Of a stretch of 48,582 nt of DNA, positions 24,333 to 31,821 are shown piece by piece. Below the pieces are notes generated by a model. That model saw only the letters and a list, made by a program, of their open reading frames with translations, did not search any database and had not been told where the DNA came from. The stretch comes from a virus. The position numbers were made by a program, and so were the translations under genes. How positions within the stretch are numbered: position 1 is the first letter of the stretch; each line of letters opens with the position of its first letter. The stretch covers positions 1-48,582 of IMG/VR virus record IMGVR_UViG_3300025132_000061. One strand, written 5' to 3'.

Positions 24333-24459
24333 TAGCCTTCTCCCGTGCTCTTATGATAGCTTGTACAAACTCAGGATGTCTACTACGAGACACCTCAACA
24401 AGGCTACCAAAGATGGTTTGGAAATACCACCATTTGGAAGTGTGTGAAACATATTCCAT
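24322..24459 (-). CDS. 45-residue hypothetical protein
   Basis: The ATG at 24459 shares its A with the TAA of the upstream gene, and GGAGGAAGAG precedes it. The sequence MEYVSHTSKWWYFQTIFGSL ends in a charged helix (FVQAIIRAREKASED). Probably real because of the overlap and strong ribosome site. Function unknown. Confidence 0.65.
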   Translation of the reverse strand: MEYVSHTSKWWYFQTIFGSLVEVSRSRHPEFVQAIIRAREKASED

Positions 24460-24647
24460 TACTCTTCCTCCTTAGGCATTCCATAGTATTTAACATAACC
24501 CTCGTAGTTAGAAACAATGTTAAACCACTCATCTTTATCAAGAGTTGAGGACGCTCTTGCTTGGGGGTCTAACATATTAAATGCACCACTCTTCTGTATT
24601 GCTACATATTGGTGCCATTGCTCTTCTGAGCAGTAGATTTGAGCCAT
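24459..24647 (-). CDS. Small conserved phage protein, 62 residues
   Basis: The ATG at 24647 was chosen for its AGGAGG ribosome site. The open frame continues upstream to 24791 without a good ribosome site. The sequence (EEQWHQYVAIQKSGAFNMLD, then DEWFNIVSNYEGYVKYY) resembles a recurring phage protein type with a 'W..Y...Q.SG.fNM' core. Role unknown. Confidence 0.7.
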   Translation of the reverse strand: MAQIYCSEEQWHQYVAIQKSGAFNMLDPQARASSTLDKDEWFNIVSNYEGYVKYYGMPKEEE

Positions 24648-24794
24648 AAAAGCCCTCCTTTTTACATTCTCGCACTTTTTATGTGCATGGATTAGAGTGT
24701 AACCTGCGAGGGCGACACTCATAGTGTGTGAAACACCTATTCTGTTGCCAAGCAGGTGTAGACTCCGAATCCAATTCAGGATACGCTTCAAGGG

Positions 24795-25100
24795 TTACTG
24801 TGCGCTTGCGGTACGCAACGCAGAGGAATCATCTCGGGTTGGGTTGAGGTCTTGACCTACGAACCAACCACCGACTTTAGTCGATTTAGAGATGATGTCG
24901 CCCTTGAAATGACTGAAGGACTCTTCAATGAGTTGACGAGCTTCAGATGCCCTGGTCTCATCTTTAAGAAAGATGGACACAGAGACAGCTGAGTCAACCA
25001 TTGAAGTGACTTCATCAGGCGTATACTCGGCAAGAGGACTGTCATTGAGAAGCTCTCGCTTCCCACGACTGTTCTCGCCAGAGATTTTGATGGTCATCAT
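24795..25100 (-). CDS. Hypothetical protein, first gene of the second leftward block
   Basis: The ATG at 25100 gives 101 residues; an ATG at 25097 or TTG at 25112 is also possible, and none has a good ribosome site. The sequence mixes strands and helices (TPDEVTSMVDSAVSVSIFL, then ASEARQLIEESFSHF) and ends STKVGGWFVGQDLNPTRDD. The gene and its flanks look richer in G and C than the neighbours, hinting at a different origin. Not recognised. Confidence 0.55.
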   Translation of the reverse strand: MMTIKISGENSRGKRELLNDSPLAEYTPDEVTSMVDSAVSVSIFLKDETRASEARQLIEESFSHFKGDIISKSTKVGGWFVGQDLNPTRDDSSALRTASAQ

Positions 25101-25116
25101 CAAGGTTGGCAAGGGA

Positions 25117-25211
25117 CACCTTGGTGTTGGTCATGTTGGGACACGAGTTTAAACTTGAAAAGTTTCAACGGAAAGTGACCCCACGACCAACCCACAGGTG
25201 GGGGGTGGGTT
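25117..25211. promoter_or_regulatory. Divergent control region with several palindromes
   Basis: Between the leftward and rightward blocks lie ACACCTTGGTGT (25117-25128), the 6-3-6 palindrome AAACTT-GAA-AAGTTT (25151-25165), and a hairpin AACCCAC/GTGGGTT (25189-25195 with 25205-25211). No convincing -35/-10 pair is visible. The rest of 25101-25299 shows no gene. Confidence 0.45.
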
Positions 25212-25299
25212 ACCTATATATCACTCACTCCCATTCTAGAACCAATTTTGAAGATTTACCCCCTTGAGATACCCCCATTCCGTAATTGTAGTATCTGCT

Positions 25300-25509
25300 A
25301 TGAAATTTGAAAGATGGGATAAGGACAAGAAAGTATTTACCCCCATTAAGATGGACGAAGAAGAGTATTGCGAGTTATTGATACAATTCGACTATATAGA
25401 GGCAGAATTTGAAATCGAAGAACGTATAGAAATGCTAAAATTTAAAGTAAACCATACTGCTCAGGACTTTTGGAGTACTGAAATGATAAATTATCCAAAA
25501 TACGACTAA
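25300..25509 (+). CDS. Small hypothetical protein at the head of the rightward block
   Basis: The ATG at 25300 gives 69 residues; the frame is open to a TTG at 25264. No ribosome site is evident for either. The protein is acidic and charged (MKFERWDKDKKVFTPIKMDE, then EIEERIEMLKFKV). It precedes the late operon and its palindromic control region. Function unknown. Confidence 0.5.
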   Translation: MKFERWDKDKKVFTPIKMDEEEYCELLIQFDYIEAEFEIEERIEMLKFKVNHTAQDFWSTEMINYPKYD

Positions 25510-25550
25510 ATAAGTGTTGACAAACCCCATACAGTTGTGCTTTTTTAACC

Positions 25551-25577
25551 TATATGTATACATATATGTAGACTACA
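25551..25577. promoter_or_regulatory. Palindrome TATATGTATACATATA plus operator TGTAGACTACA
   Basis: A perfect 16-base palindrome (25551-25566) abuts TGTAGACTACA (25567-25577), identical to the site near the repressor. TTGACA occurs at 25517-25522. Together they suggest a repressor-controlled start for the packaging and structural genes that follow. Confidence 0.5.
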
Positions 25578-25611
25578 TAAGGTATTATATACATATACGT
25601 AAGTGTACACT

Positions 25612-25899
25612 ATGAGTCTGGTAGAATTTAGAAAAGGTAGAAAGCACCCAGACGATAAGATTGTTCTATATAATGGCATTCCAATGACTTTCTACGACTG
25701 GATACACATGGGACTCCAGTTCTATAAAAATGAAGATAAGATTTACCCACCTCCTAGGTTTCTTGGAGGGAAAATGTTAATTAAGGCTCTATGGGAAATA
25801 TGCAAGAAAGGGCATATGGAGTCTACAATCCTAGAACAATATAAAATACCATTACCAGAGAATGACAAAACTAATACTAACCTTACTACTACTACTTAA
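25612..25899 (+). CDS. Hypothetical protein preceding the terminase genes
   Basis: 95 residues from the ATG at 25612 (a GTG lies three codons upstream). Basic, aromatic sequence (IVLYNGIPMTFYDWIHMGLQ, then LIKALWEICKKGH) with a Thr-rich end. The last 38 bases overlap the next gene. Position directly ahead of the terminase genes suggests a packaging or regulatory role, but no family is recognised. Confidence 0.6.
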   Translation: MSLVEFRKGRKHPDDKIVLYNGIPMTFYDWIHMGLQFYKNEDKIYPPPRFLGGKMLIKALWEICKKGHMESTILEQYKIPLPENDKTNTNLTTTT

Positions 25900-26104
25900 T
25901 GCCGAAACTTGCAATCAATATAACATACTTGGATACGAATTTGGGGAAGAAGAAGGGTTCATTACAATATATGACCAAGATTCCACAGTTCATACGTACA
26001 GATTCATCGAACTGGACGAAGAGAACTTCTGTGTGGACCATTGGGAGTACGAAACAGTAAGTAAGAAATATGGATTACATAACAAGAAAGCTGAAAGTCA
26101 ATAA
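25862..26104 (+). CDS. Small protein with a signal-like N-terminus
   Basis: 80 residues starting MTKLILTLLLLLNAETCNQY. The hydrophobic head with a Cys at residue 17 resembles a short signal or lipoprotein-type leader, though the -3 to -1 residues are not a good lipobox. The mature part is acidic. It overlaps both flanking genes. If exported it could act in the envelope, for example in superinfection exclusion; that is speculative. Confidence 0.55.
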   Translation: MTKLILTLLLLLNAETCNQYNILGYEFGEEEGFITIYDQDSTVHTYRFIELDEENFCVDHWEYETVSKKYGLHNKKAESQ

Positions 26105-26828
26105 TTGGGACGATGTAACCTATGTTATCTCTACTCAAGCAGAGGCAGATGAGCGTGGATTAGAATATAGACCCTGGAAAGAAGCTCAGAAAGGTGAATT
26201 TGCTCTATCAGATGATGGATATGTGTCTGATGTAATTGATAGAAAGAAATATAAAGACGCTGAACAGCTAATTGTCCCCTACGGGAGAATGTGGATTAGT
26301 TCCAGAGCCAAATTAGAGTACGAACCTCATAGAAATACTGGAGAATACTCACAATGTGGCACATTAACTTGGGAAGAACGGGAAAGTAAGACTACTAGAA
26401 CTAAGAATGCTGTGGCATTGTATGTAAATATGATGATGCAGACTGGAAAAATAGATTGGTATAAGCTTGGAGAGGTATATAGACCAGACCAACGCCATCC
26501 AGATGCTACAGTTAAGAGATTATTTAAAAGTGAGAAGGTAAAAGGTATGGTAGATGATAAAATTCAAGAATATTTAGACGATAGAGACCTAAATCAAGGT
26601 GACGTTCTAGATATAATACAAAGTGCTATCGAATTAGCCAAACAGAATGGTGACCCTAGTAATATGCTAAGAGGTGCAGAGCAATACATCAGAATCATGG
26701 ATATGTTACCTAGCAAAACAGCCGTGACGGATACTGTACAAATAGATGTTACTAAAAAAATACTCGATGAGATAGAAACCGAAGAATCTCGTCAATTAAA
26801 GCTAGAGAGGAAACAGGATGAGTTATGA
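26070..26828 (+). CDS. Probable terminase small subunit
   Basis: This protein of 252 residues has a central helical region (KLGEVYRPDQRHPDATVKRLFKSEKVKGM) that looks like a DNA-binding HTH with a following helix. A helical segment typical of TerS oligomerisation follows (VLDIIQSAIELAKQNGDPSN, then YIRIMDMLPSK), and then a charged tail. The gene lies just before the large terminase. It would recognise the packaging site and hand DNA to TerL. The family assignment rests on context plus helix pattern. Confidence 0.65.
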   Translation: MDYITRKLKVNNWDDVTYVISTQAEADERGLEYRPWKEAQKGEFALSDDGYVSDVIDRKKYKDAEQLIVPYGRMWISSRAKLEYEPHRNTGEYSQCGTLTWEERESKTTRTKNAVALYVNMMMQTGKIDWYKLGEVYRPDQRHPDATVKRLFKSEKVKGMVDDKIQEYLDDRDLNQGDVLDIIQSAIELAKQNGDPSNMLRGAEQYIRIMDMLPSKTAVTDTVQIDVTKKILDEIETEESRQLKLERKQDEL

Positions 26829-26928
26829 AGCTAAATCAAGACCCAAAAACCCCAAAAAGAAAGTCAAGCCAACTAGAAAAAAGACACGTAATCGTAGAAG
26901 CAAGTCAAGACGATACTCAAAAGCTTGA
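26818..26928 (+). CDS. 36-residue highly basic peptide, alternative frame (candidate)
   Basis: The ATG at 26818 has AGAGGA 8-13 bases upstream, a better ribosome site than the overlapping 65-residue frame. The peptide (MSYEAKSRPKNPKKKVKPTR, then KKTRNRRSKSRRYSKA) is about half Lys/Arg, like a protamine or RNA-binding peptide. It overlaps the end of TerS and the start of the 65-residue gene. Either or both frames may be used. The bias could also be a by-product of the other frame. Confidence 0.35.
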   Translation: MSYEAKSRPKNPKKKVKPTRKKTRNRRSKSRRYSKA

Positions 26929-27022
26929 TGCATTTATGAATGTAATGCAGACTGTGGCTGAGGATATGGGATTAAAGGCTTATCTCGATACAAATCATTA
27001 TTTGATAGGTAGCGATTATTAG
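26825..27022 (+). CDS. Small hypothetical protein between terminase subunits
   Basis: 65 residues, overlapping the TerS stop by 4 bases (ATG starts inside GATGAGTTATGA). The N-terminus is basic, and the C-terminal half looks folded (DDTQKLDAFMNVMQTVAEDM, then YLDTNHYLIG). The ribosome site is weak. Part of the sequence is covered by the basic ORF in another frame. Confidence 0.5.
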   Translation: MKLNQDPKTPKRKSSQLEKRHVIVEASQDDTQKLDAFMNVMQTVAEDMGLKAYLDTNHYLIGSDY

Positions 27023-27131
27023 TAATTATTATAAGAAGGCTTATGAGTACCTAACCATTGGAATAGGGATAGGTATTATGATTGGGTATTTCATTGGAAT
27101 ATTTGTAGTGAATTTTTATGGAAACATCTGA
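27015..27131 (+). CDS. Membrane-helix ORF lacking a standard start codon (candidate)
   Basis: A frame open from 27012 to the TGA at 27129-27131 encodes YLTIGIGIGIMIGYFIGIFV, a clear membrane helix with GxxxG spacing. No ATG, GTG or TTG precedes it. An ATT at 27015 has AGG five bases upstream. Alternatively a +1 shift at the end of the 65-residue gene (TAT-TAG-T) would fuse this helix to it. It overlaps the TerL start by 14 bases. Confidence 0.3.
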   Translation: MISNYYKKAYEYLTIGIGIGIMIGYFIGIFVVNFYGNI

Positions 27132-28602
27132 ACAAAAAGAGATACTAGGAAAACTAAAGCATGATTTGATGTTATTTGGGAAAGTATGCATTCCAAATAT
27201 GTTTTCTGCTAAATCTCCTGATTTCCATTATGATTTGGCTAGTCATATTATGAATCCTGATAATAAGCAGATAAACATTATTGCTCCTCGTGGACATGCT
27301 AAATCATCTGTGGTAGGTGGTATCCTGCCATTGCATCATTTAATGTTTGGAGAAGGAAAGAAATTAATAGTTCTAAGCTCTCGTACTCAGGACCACGCAG
27401 TTAAGCTACTGGGATTAATTAAAGATACCCTGGATTATTCTGAATCTGTTAGGCAGTTATTTGGATATTGGGGACAACATAGTGCAAGGAGTTGGGCTAA
27501 AACAGAAATTGAACTCAAAGATGGCTCTATGGTATTATGCAAGGGAACAGGTCAGCAATTAAGAGGAATAAAAATAGGGAACCAAAGACCCACGCTAATT
27601 ATCGTAGACGACCCTGAAGATGAGAACAATACTAAAACAGCAGAGGCGATGGAGTCAAACTTGCGTTGGCTCCTCCAATCTGCAGTTCCGTCTTTAGACC
27701 CTAGAAAAGGTAGATTAATCGTTATTGGAACACCTCAACATGAAAGATGTTTGGTGGAAACTCTAAAAGAGATGAAAGGATGGGTTAATTTATCTTACAA
27801 GCCAGATATTGAGGCTAAGAAGGCATTATGGGAAGATTGGTGGTCTATTAAAAAATTATTACAGAAAAAAGAAGAATTAGAGTCTATTAATCGTCTTTCT
27901 GTGTTCTATAGAGAGTATATGTGTGAAATAGTAGGAGACGAGGACCAATTATTCAAAGCTGATGATTTTCGCTACTACAAAGGTGAAGTTTGGTTAAATG
28001 ATGCTAAAGAAGCCTTTTTGAACTTGACAGAACCAGAAGTAAAGCAGATTCCTATTAATATCTTTACTGGAGTAGACCCTGCTAGTAGTACAAAGCAAAC
28101 TGCAGACTACTCTGTTATATTTAATATTGGTGTAGACCCTGAAGGCAACAGATATTGTTTGCCATACTACAGAAAGAGAGCTACTCCATTAAATTTAGCA
28201 GAAGCCATTGTAGATAACTTTAAAAAGTATCGTTCTTCAAAAACACGCATAGAAAGTGTTGGATATCAGGAAATGTTACGAGAGTATGTAATAAAACGAT
28301 GCGAAGATGAAAAAATCTTCATTCCTGGCTTAAATGTTAAAGAAAATCCACGAACTTCTAAAAGTAGACGACTAGAAAGCCTTCAACCTATCTTTGCACG
28401 AGGTCAAGTGCATATGGATAGAAACATGGAAGACTTTATCAATGAATTACTACTTTTTCCCCGTGGAAAGCATGATGACCTCTTAGATGGGTTCTTTTAT
28501 GCTAACAAAGGTTCGTATACCCCTCATCATGAAACAATGGATGAGAAAATACCTGTCTTAGGAAGGTCTGTGAAAAAAATTGCAGACTGGATGACAGCTT
28601 AG
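27118..28602 (+). CDS. Terminase large subunit
   Basis: This protein of 494 residues is the ATPase-nuclease that pumps DNA into proheads. Walker A is APRGHAKSS (56-64), Walker B LIIVDDPED (D164, D165), and the coupling motif IGTPQH (near 204). The RNase H-like nuclease shows GVDPA (D320), DYSVIF (D330) and HDDLLDGFF near residue 460. Length is typical. The ATG lies just after the small genes, and the portal gene follows 45 bases downstream. Confidence 0.95.
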   Translation: METSEQKEILGKLKHDLMLFGKVCIPNMFSAKSPDFHYDLASHIMNPDNKQINIIAPRGHAKSSVVGGILPLHHLMFGEGKKLIVLSSRTQDHAVKLLGLIKDTLDYSESVRQLFGYWGQHSARSWAKTEIELKDGSMVLCKGTGQQLRGIKIGNQRPTLIIVDDPEDENNTKTAEAMESNLRWLLQSAVPSLDPRKGRLIVIGTPQHERCLVETLKEMKGWVNLSYKPDIEAKKALWEDWWSIKKLLQKKEELESINRLSVFYREYMCEIVGDEDQLFKADDFRYYKGEVWLNDAKEAFLNLTEPEVKQIPINIFTGVDPASSTKQTADYSVIFNIGVDPEGNRYCLPYYRKRATPLNLAEAIVDNFKKYRSSKTRIESVGYQEMLREYVIKRCEDEKIFIPGLNVKENPRTSKSRRLESLQPIFARGQVHMDRNMEDFINELLLFPRGKHDDLLDGFFYANKGSYTPHHETMDEKIPVLGRSVKKIADWMTA

Positions 28603-28647
28603 TGTTGCGACACCCCCTCTCCTGTTAGATAATATCGTTCCACTTTT

Positions 28648-30852
28648 ATGCCAGAATTAATAAACCCAGAAGTACAAAAATCAGAGGACTTGTTGGATGA
28701 ATTTCATGGACAGAGAGCAGATTGGGCTTCTCAGGCTATGGAAGATGATGAGTTCCGTAACAATTCCCAATGGAATAGCAAACAAGTCAATGTATTAAAG
28801 TCTAGGGCTCAAAGCCCTATTGTTGACAATGTTGTTCATCCTGCAGTAGAACAAGCAAAGGCATTGCTTACAGCAAATAAGCCAAAGTTTCAATCTACTG
28901 GTAGAGATGATAGTGACACCAAAGTAGGAAGAGTCTTTTCTGATATTATGTCCTATATCTGGGATATTTCACAAGGCAATACAGAATTAAAGCAAGTTAT
29001 TGATGATTACTATGTTAAAGGCATGGGAGTCATGATGGCTTATGTAAATCCTATGGCTGATTTTGGTAGGGGCGAAGTTCAGGTAAAAGCTGTAGACCCA
29101 CTCGATTTATATATAGACCCTGCTAGTAGAGACACATTTGCACGTGACGCTAGTAATATTATTATTTCTAAGATTTTAACAGAGGAGCAAGTTAAGAATG
29201 CCTATCCACAATTAATTGAACCAGATGAGAATGGCAATATGCCACTTTCTAGAATGACACAAAGTAGTGATGAGAAATATCCTTCTGCTATGAGAGACAA
29301 TTCTGAATTAGATACAAAAATTGGTCCTCAACATGAAGCAAACGACAGTAAGACCTATCAAGTAATAGATAGATACGAAAAGATACAATTACCTTTCTGG
29401 CATTGTGTGGATTCTACTAATGGTAGGGAAATCATTCATAATGAAGAAGGTTATCAAGAATTTATGGCACAACCTGCCTGCATAGTTACTACTCAGCAAG
29501 GAACTCAATATATAACTGATATATACAAAGTTTCTGAAATGATGGCAATGGTAGAGACCTTTGGTCCAGTCTTTCATATGATGATAGACCAAGCTACTGG
29601 TCAACCTGTACCAATGTCTGGAGAAGAACATGCAGAAGCAATCCCAGGTTCTACTACTCAAGTACAGATAGTAACTATGGAAGAACTCGTGGCAGGGGAA
29701 ATTGTTGTTTGCAACAAGGTGTTAGTAGATAGAATCAAACGTGTGTTATCCGCAGGAAGGGTATTAGTGGCACAACAAATCATGGATATTGATGAGTACC
29801 CACTTGTGACACTAATGAACAGGCATAATAGGAATCCATATCCAATGAGTGATGTGAGATTCATCAAACCCATCCAAGAGTATATTAACAAAATAACATC
29901 TCTTATTATTGCACACGCTAGTTCTTCGACAAATACAAAGCTACTAATTCCACGTGGTTCTATGAATAGAAGGCAATTAGAGGAAGAATGGTCTCGTGCA
30001 GGGACTGGTGTAATCGAATATGACCCTGAATTGGGTCAACCTATAGTTGCAGGACCCGTACCCCTGCCCAACGAATTATATAAAAATAGAGAAGATGCGA
30101 AAAGTTCAATATATCATATTCTCGGAATACACCCACTCCAACATGGTGACCCGTCTTCAGCACCTAGTACATACAAAGGAACAGTTGCTATTGACGAATA
30201 TTCACAAAGAAGGATTAAGTCTAAGTTGGATGATGTTGATGGTATGCTTAACCAAATTGGAAGGGTGGTTGTTAAACTTATACAGCAAACGTATACAGAC
30301 GAAAAAGTAATAAGACTTATGAAGCCAGATGGTACCATGAGCGAACAAATGTTAAATGAGCCATTGTATGATGATTTTACTGGTAGCGTTATTGGAAGAA
30401 TGAATGATGTTACGATTGGTAATTATGATTTAATAGTAGTGAGTGGTTCGACATTACCATCAAATAGATGGGCAAGATTTGATTACTACATGACCTTGTA
30501 TCAACAAGGTATTATTGACCAACAAGAGGTCCTTGAGCAAACTGAAGTAGCAGATACTGAAGGCGTTCTAAAAAGAACAAGTATGATTGCTCAATTACAA
30601 CAGCAGGTAGAACAGCTTACACAGCAGAATAAAGAACTATCTGGTGATTTACAAACTGCAAACCGAGAATCTATGTCTGATAGAAAACGGGTTGAAGTAG
30701 AAAAATTCAAAACCAAACTTAGTAATTCAGCTAACAGAACAGAGAAGGCTAGTGCCTTATTTGAAGCTCGTTTAAATGATGAACTGGGAAAGGTTAAGAA
30801 AGAGAACAAGGAGATACAATCGAACCAAATAAACCCCGTTGCTGTCGGATAG
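28648..30852 (+). CDS. Portal protein
   Basis: This protein of 734 residues forms the dodecameric DNA gateway at one capsid vertex. Features typical of podovirus-type portals are the opening helices with NNSQWNSKQVNVL, IVDNVVHPAVEQAKALLTAN, VKAVDPLDLYIDPASRD, and later the conserved segment TYKGTVAIDEYSQRRIKSKL. The C-terminal 110 residues form a coiled coil (IAQLQQQVEQLTQQNKELSG), perhaps a barrel domain. It sits between TerL and the scaffold/capsid genes, as expected. Confidence 0.88.
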   Translation: MPELINPEVQKSEDLLDEFHGQRADWASQAMEDDEFRNNSQWNSKQVNVLKSRAQSPIVDNVVHPAVEQAKALLTANKPKFQSTGRDDSDTKVGRVFSDIMSYIWDISQGNTELKQVIDDYYVKGMGVMMAYVNPMADFGRGEVQVKAVDPLDLYIDPASRDTFARDASNIIISKILTEEQVKNAYPQLIEPDENGNMPLSRMTQSSDEKYPSAMRDNSELDTKIGPQHEANDSKTYQVIDRYEKIQLPFWHCVDSTNGREIIHNEEGYQEFMAQPACIVTTQQGTQYITDIYKVSEMMAMVETFGPVFHMMIDQATGQPVPMSGEEHAEAIPGSTTQVQIVTMEELVAGEIVVCNKVLVDRIKRVLSAGRVLVAQQIMDIDEYPLVTLMNRHNRNPYPMSDVRFIKPIQEYINKITSLIIAHASSSTNTKLLIPRGSMNRRQLEEEWSRAGTGVIEYDPELGQPIVAGPVPLPNELYKNREDAKSSIYHILGIHPLQHGDPSSAPSTYKGTVAIDEYSQRRIKSKLDDVDGMLNQIGRVVVKLIQQTYTDEKVIRLMKPDGTMSEQMLNEPLYDDFTGSVIGRMNDVTIGNYDLIVVSGSTLPSNRWARFDYYMTLYQQGIIDQQEVLEQTEVADTEGVLKRTSMIAQLQQQVEQLTQQNKELSGDLQTANRESMSDRKRVEVEKFKTKLSNSANRTEKASALFEARLNDELGKVKKENKEIQSNQINPVAVG

Positions 30853-30874
30853 ACAAATGGGAAGGAGAAAATAA

Positions 30875-31798
30875 GTGAACGATATTGTACAAGACGAACT
30901 CGTTGCTGACCAAGGCTCTGATATCTCACCTGAAGGTGGAGATTATTGGGGTGCTGAGTCAAATGAGGAAGTCTCTACTCCAGAGCTAGAAGCTCATCCT
31001 GATGGGCTAGTCCCAAATCAGGAAGCTCCTGTGGGAACACAGGAAACGCCAGAGAATGCAGGTGACGACCAGAATCGTTATCAGTATTGGCAATCACGGT
31101 ACGACCAAAAGGCAAGTGAATTTGATAACATGTCTAAGAAGTTAGCTGAGTATGAGAAGATTGCTCCTATAGCAGAGTATATTCAAGAAAACCCAGACAC
31201 ACTTAAAGATGTTGCAAGGTCACTTTCTGGTGATAACCCTCAGGTTCCCTCACAAGAGAAATCTGCGGAATTACCAAAGAAACCAGAGCGTCCAACCAAA
31301 CCAATGAACTACGATGCAACTGAAGCAGTAATGGATACTGAATCAGAGTCATTCAAATATAGACAAGCATTAGACTCGTATAGAGATGATATGTTCAATT
31401 ATCAAGATAGCATGCAACTTGCCAGAGTAGAACAGATTAAGGCTCAAGAAGCCCAAGTTCTTCAACAGCGCCAAGCCTGGGAAGCAGAACAAGCTAATCT
31501 TAATATGAAATCATCTTTAATGAGTCAATATGGTTATACAGATGAGAGAGCTACTGAATTTATGCAGTACTATCAATCTCCAGAAAGTATCACCTTAGAT
31601 AATCTTGTCCAACTTGATAGACTCAGACATGCTCCATCAAAGCAAGAGGTTGTAACTCAACAAAAAGTCACGGCTATGCAAAATCAACAGAAGAGGATGC
31701 AAGTGCCAACACCAACTGCTGTGCAGAATGGTGAAGGTACTCCAAATTTCTCTGATGAGGATTTGTTTAACCTGGGCTTGATGGCGAATAGAAAATAA
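30875..31798 (+). CDS. Probable scaffolding protein
   Basis: This protein of 307 residues starts with GTG at 30875 after AAGGAG. The N-terminus is acidic and Pro/Glu-rich, and the middle is helical and coiled-coil-like (FDNMSKKLAEYEKIAPIAEY, then VEQIKAQEAQVLQQRQAWEA). Composition and position directly before the major capsid protein are those of a phage scaffold that guides prohead assembly and then leaves. No protease domain is seen. Confidence 0.75.
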   Translation: MNDIVQDELVADQGSDISPEGGDYWGAESNEEVSTPELEAHPDGLVPNQEAPVGTQETPENAGDDQNRYQYWQSRYDQKASEFDNMSKKLAEYEKIAPIAEYIQENPDTLKDVARSLSGDNPQVPSQEKSAELPKKPERPTKPMNYDATEAVMDTESESFKYRQALDSYRDDMFNYQDSMQLARVEQIKAQEAQVLQQRQAWEAEQANLNMKSSLMSQYGYTDERATEFMQYYQSPESITLDNLVQLDRLRHAPSKQEVVTQQKVTAMQNQQKRMQVPTPTAVQNGEGTPNFSDEDLFNLGLMANRK

Positions 31799-31821
31799 AC
31801 CCCTCATAAGGAGAAAATAAA

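Noticed and set aside
24648-24791. N-terminal extension of the 62-residue protein (110-codon frame)
   Set aside because: A strong AGGAGG lies before the ATG at 24647 and none lies upstream. The extra stretch contains an inverted repeat (ACACCT/AGGTGT) and no family features.
24857-25066. 69-codon leftward frame overlapping the 101-residue gene
   Set aside because: It is a shadow in another frame with no ribosome site and biased composition.
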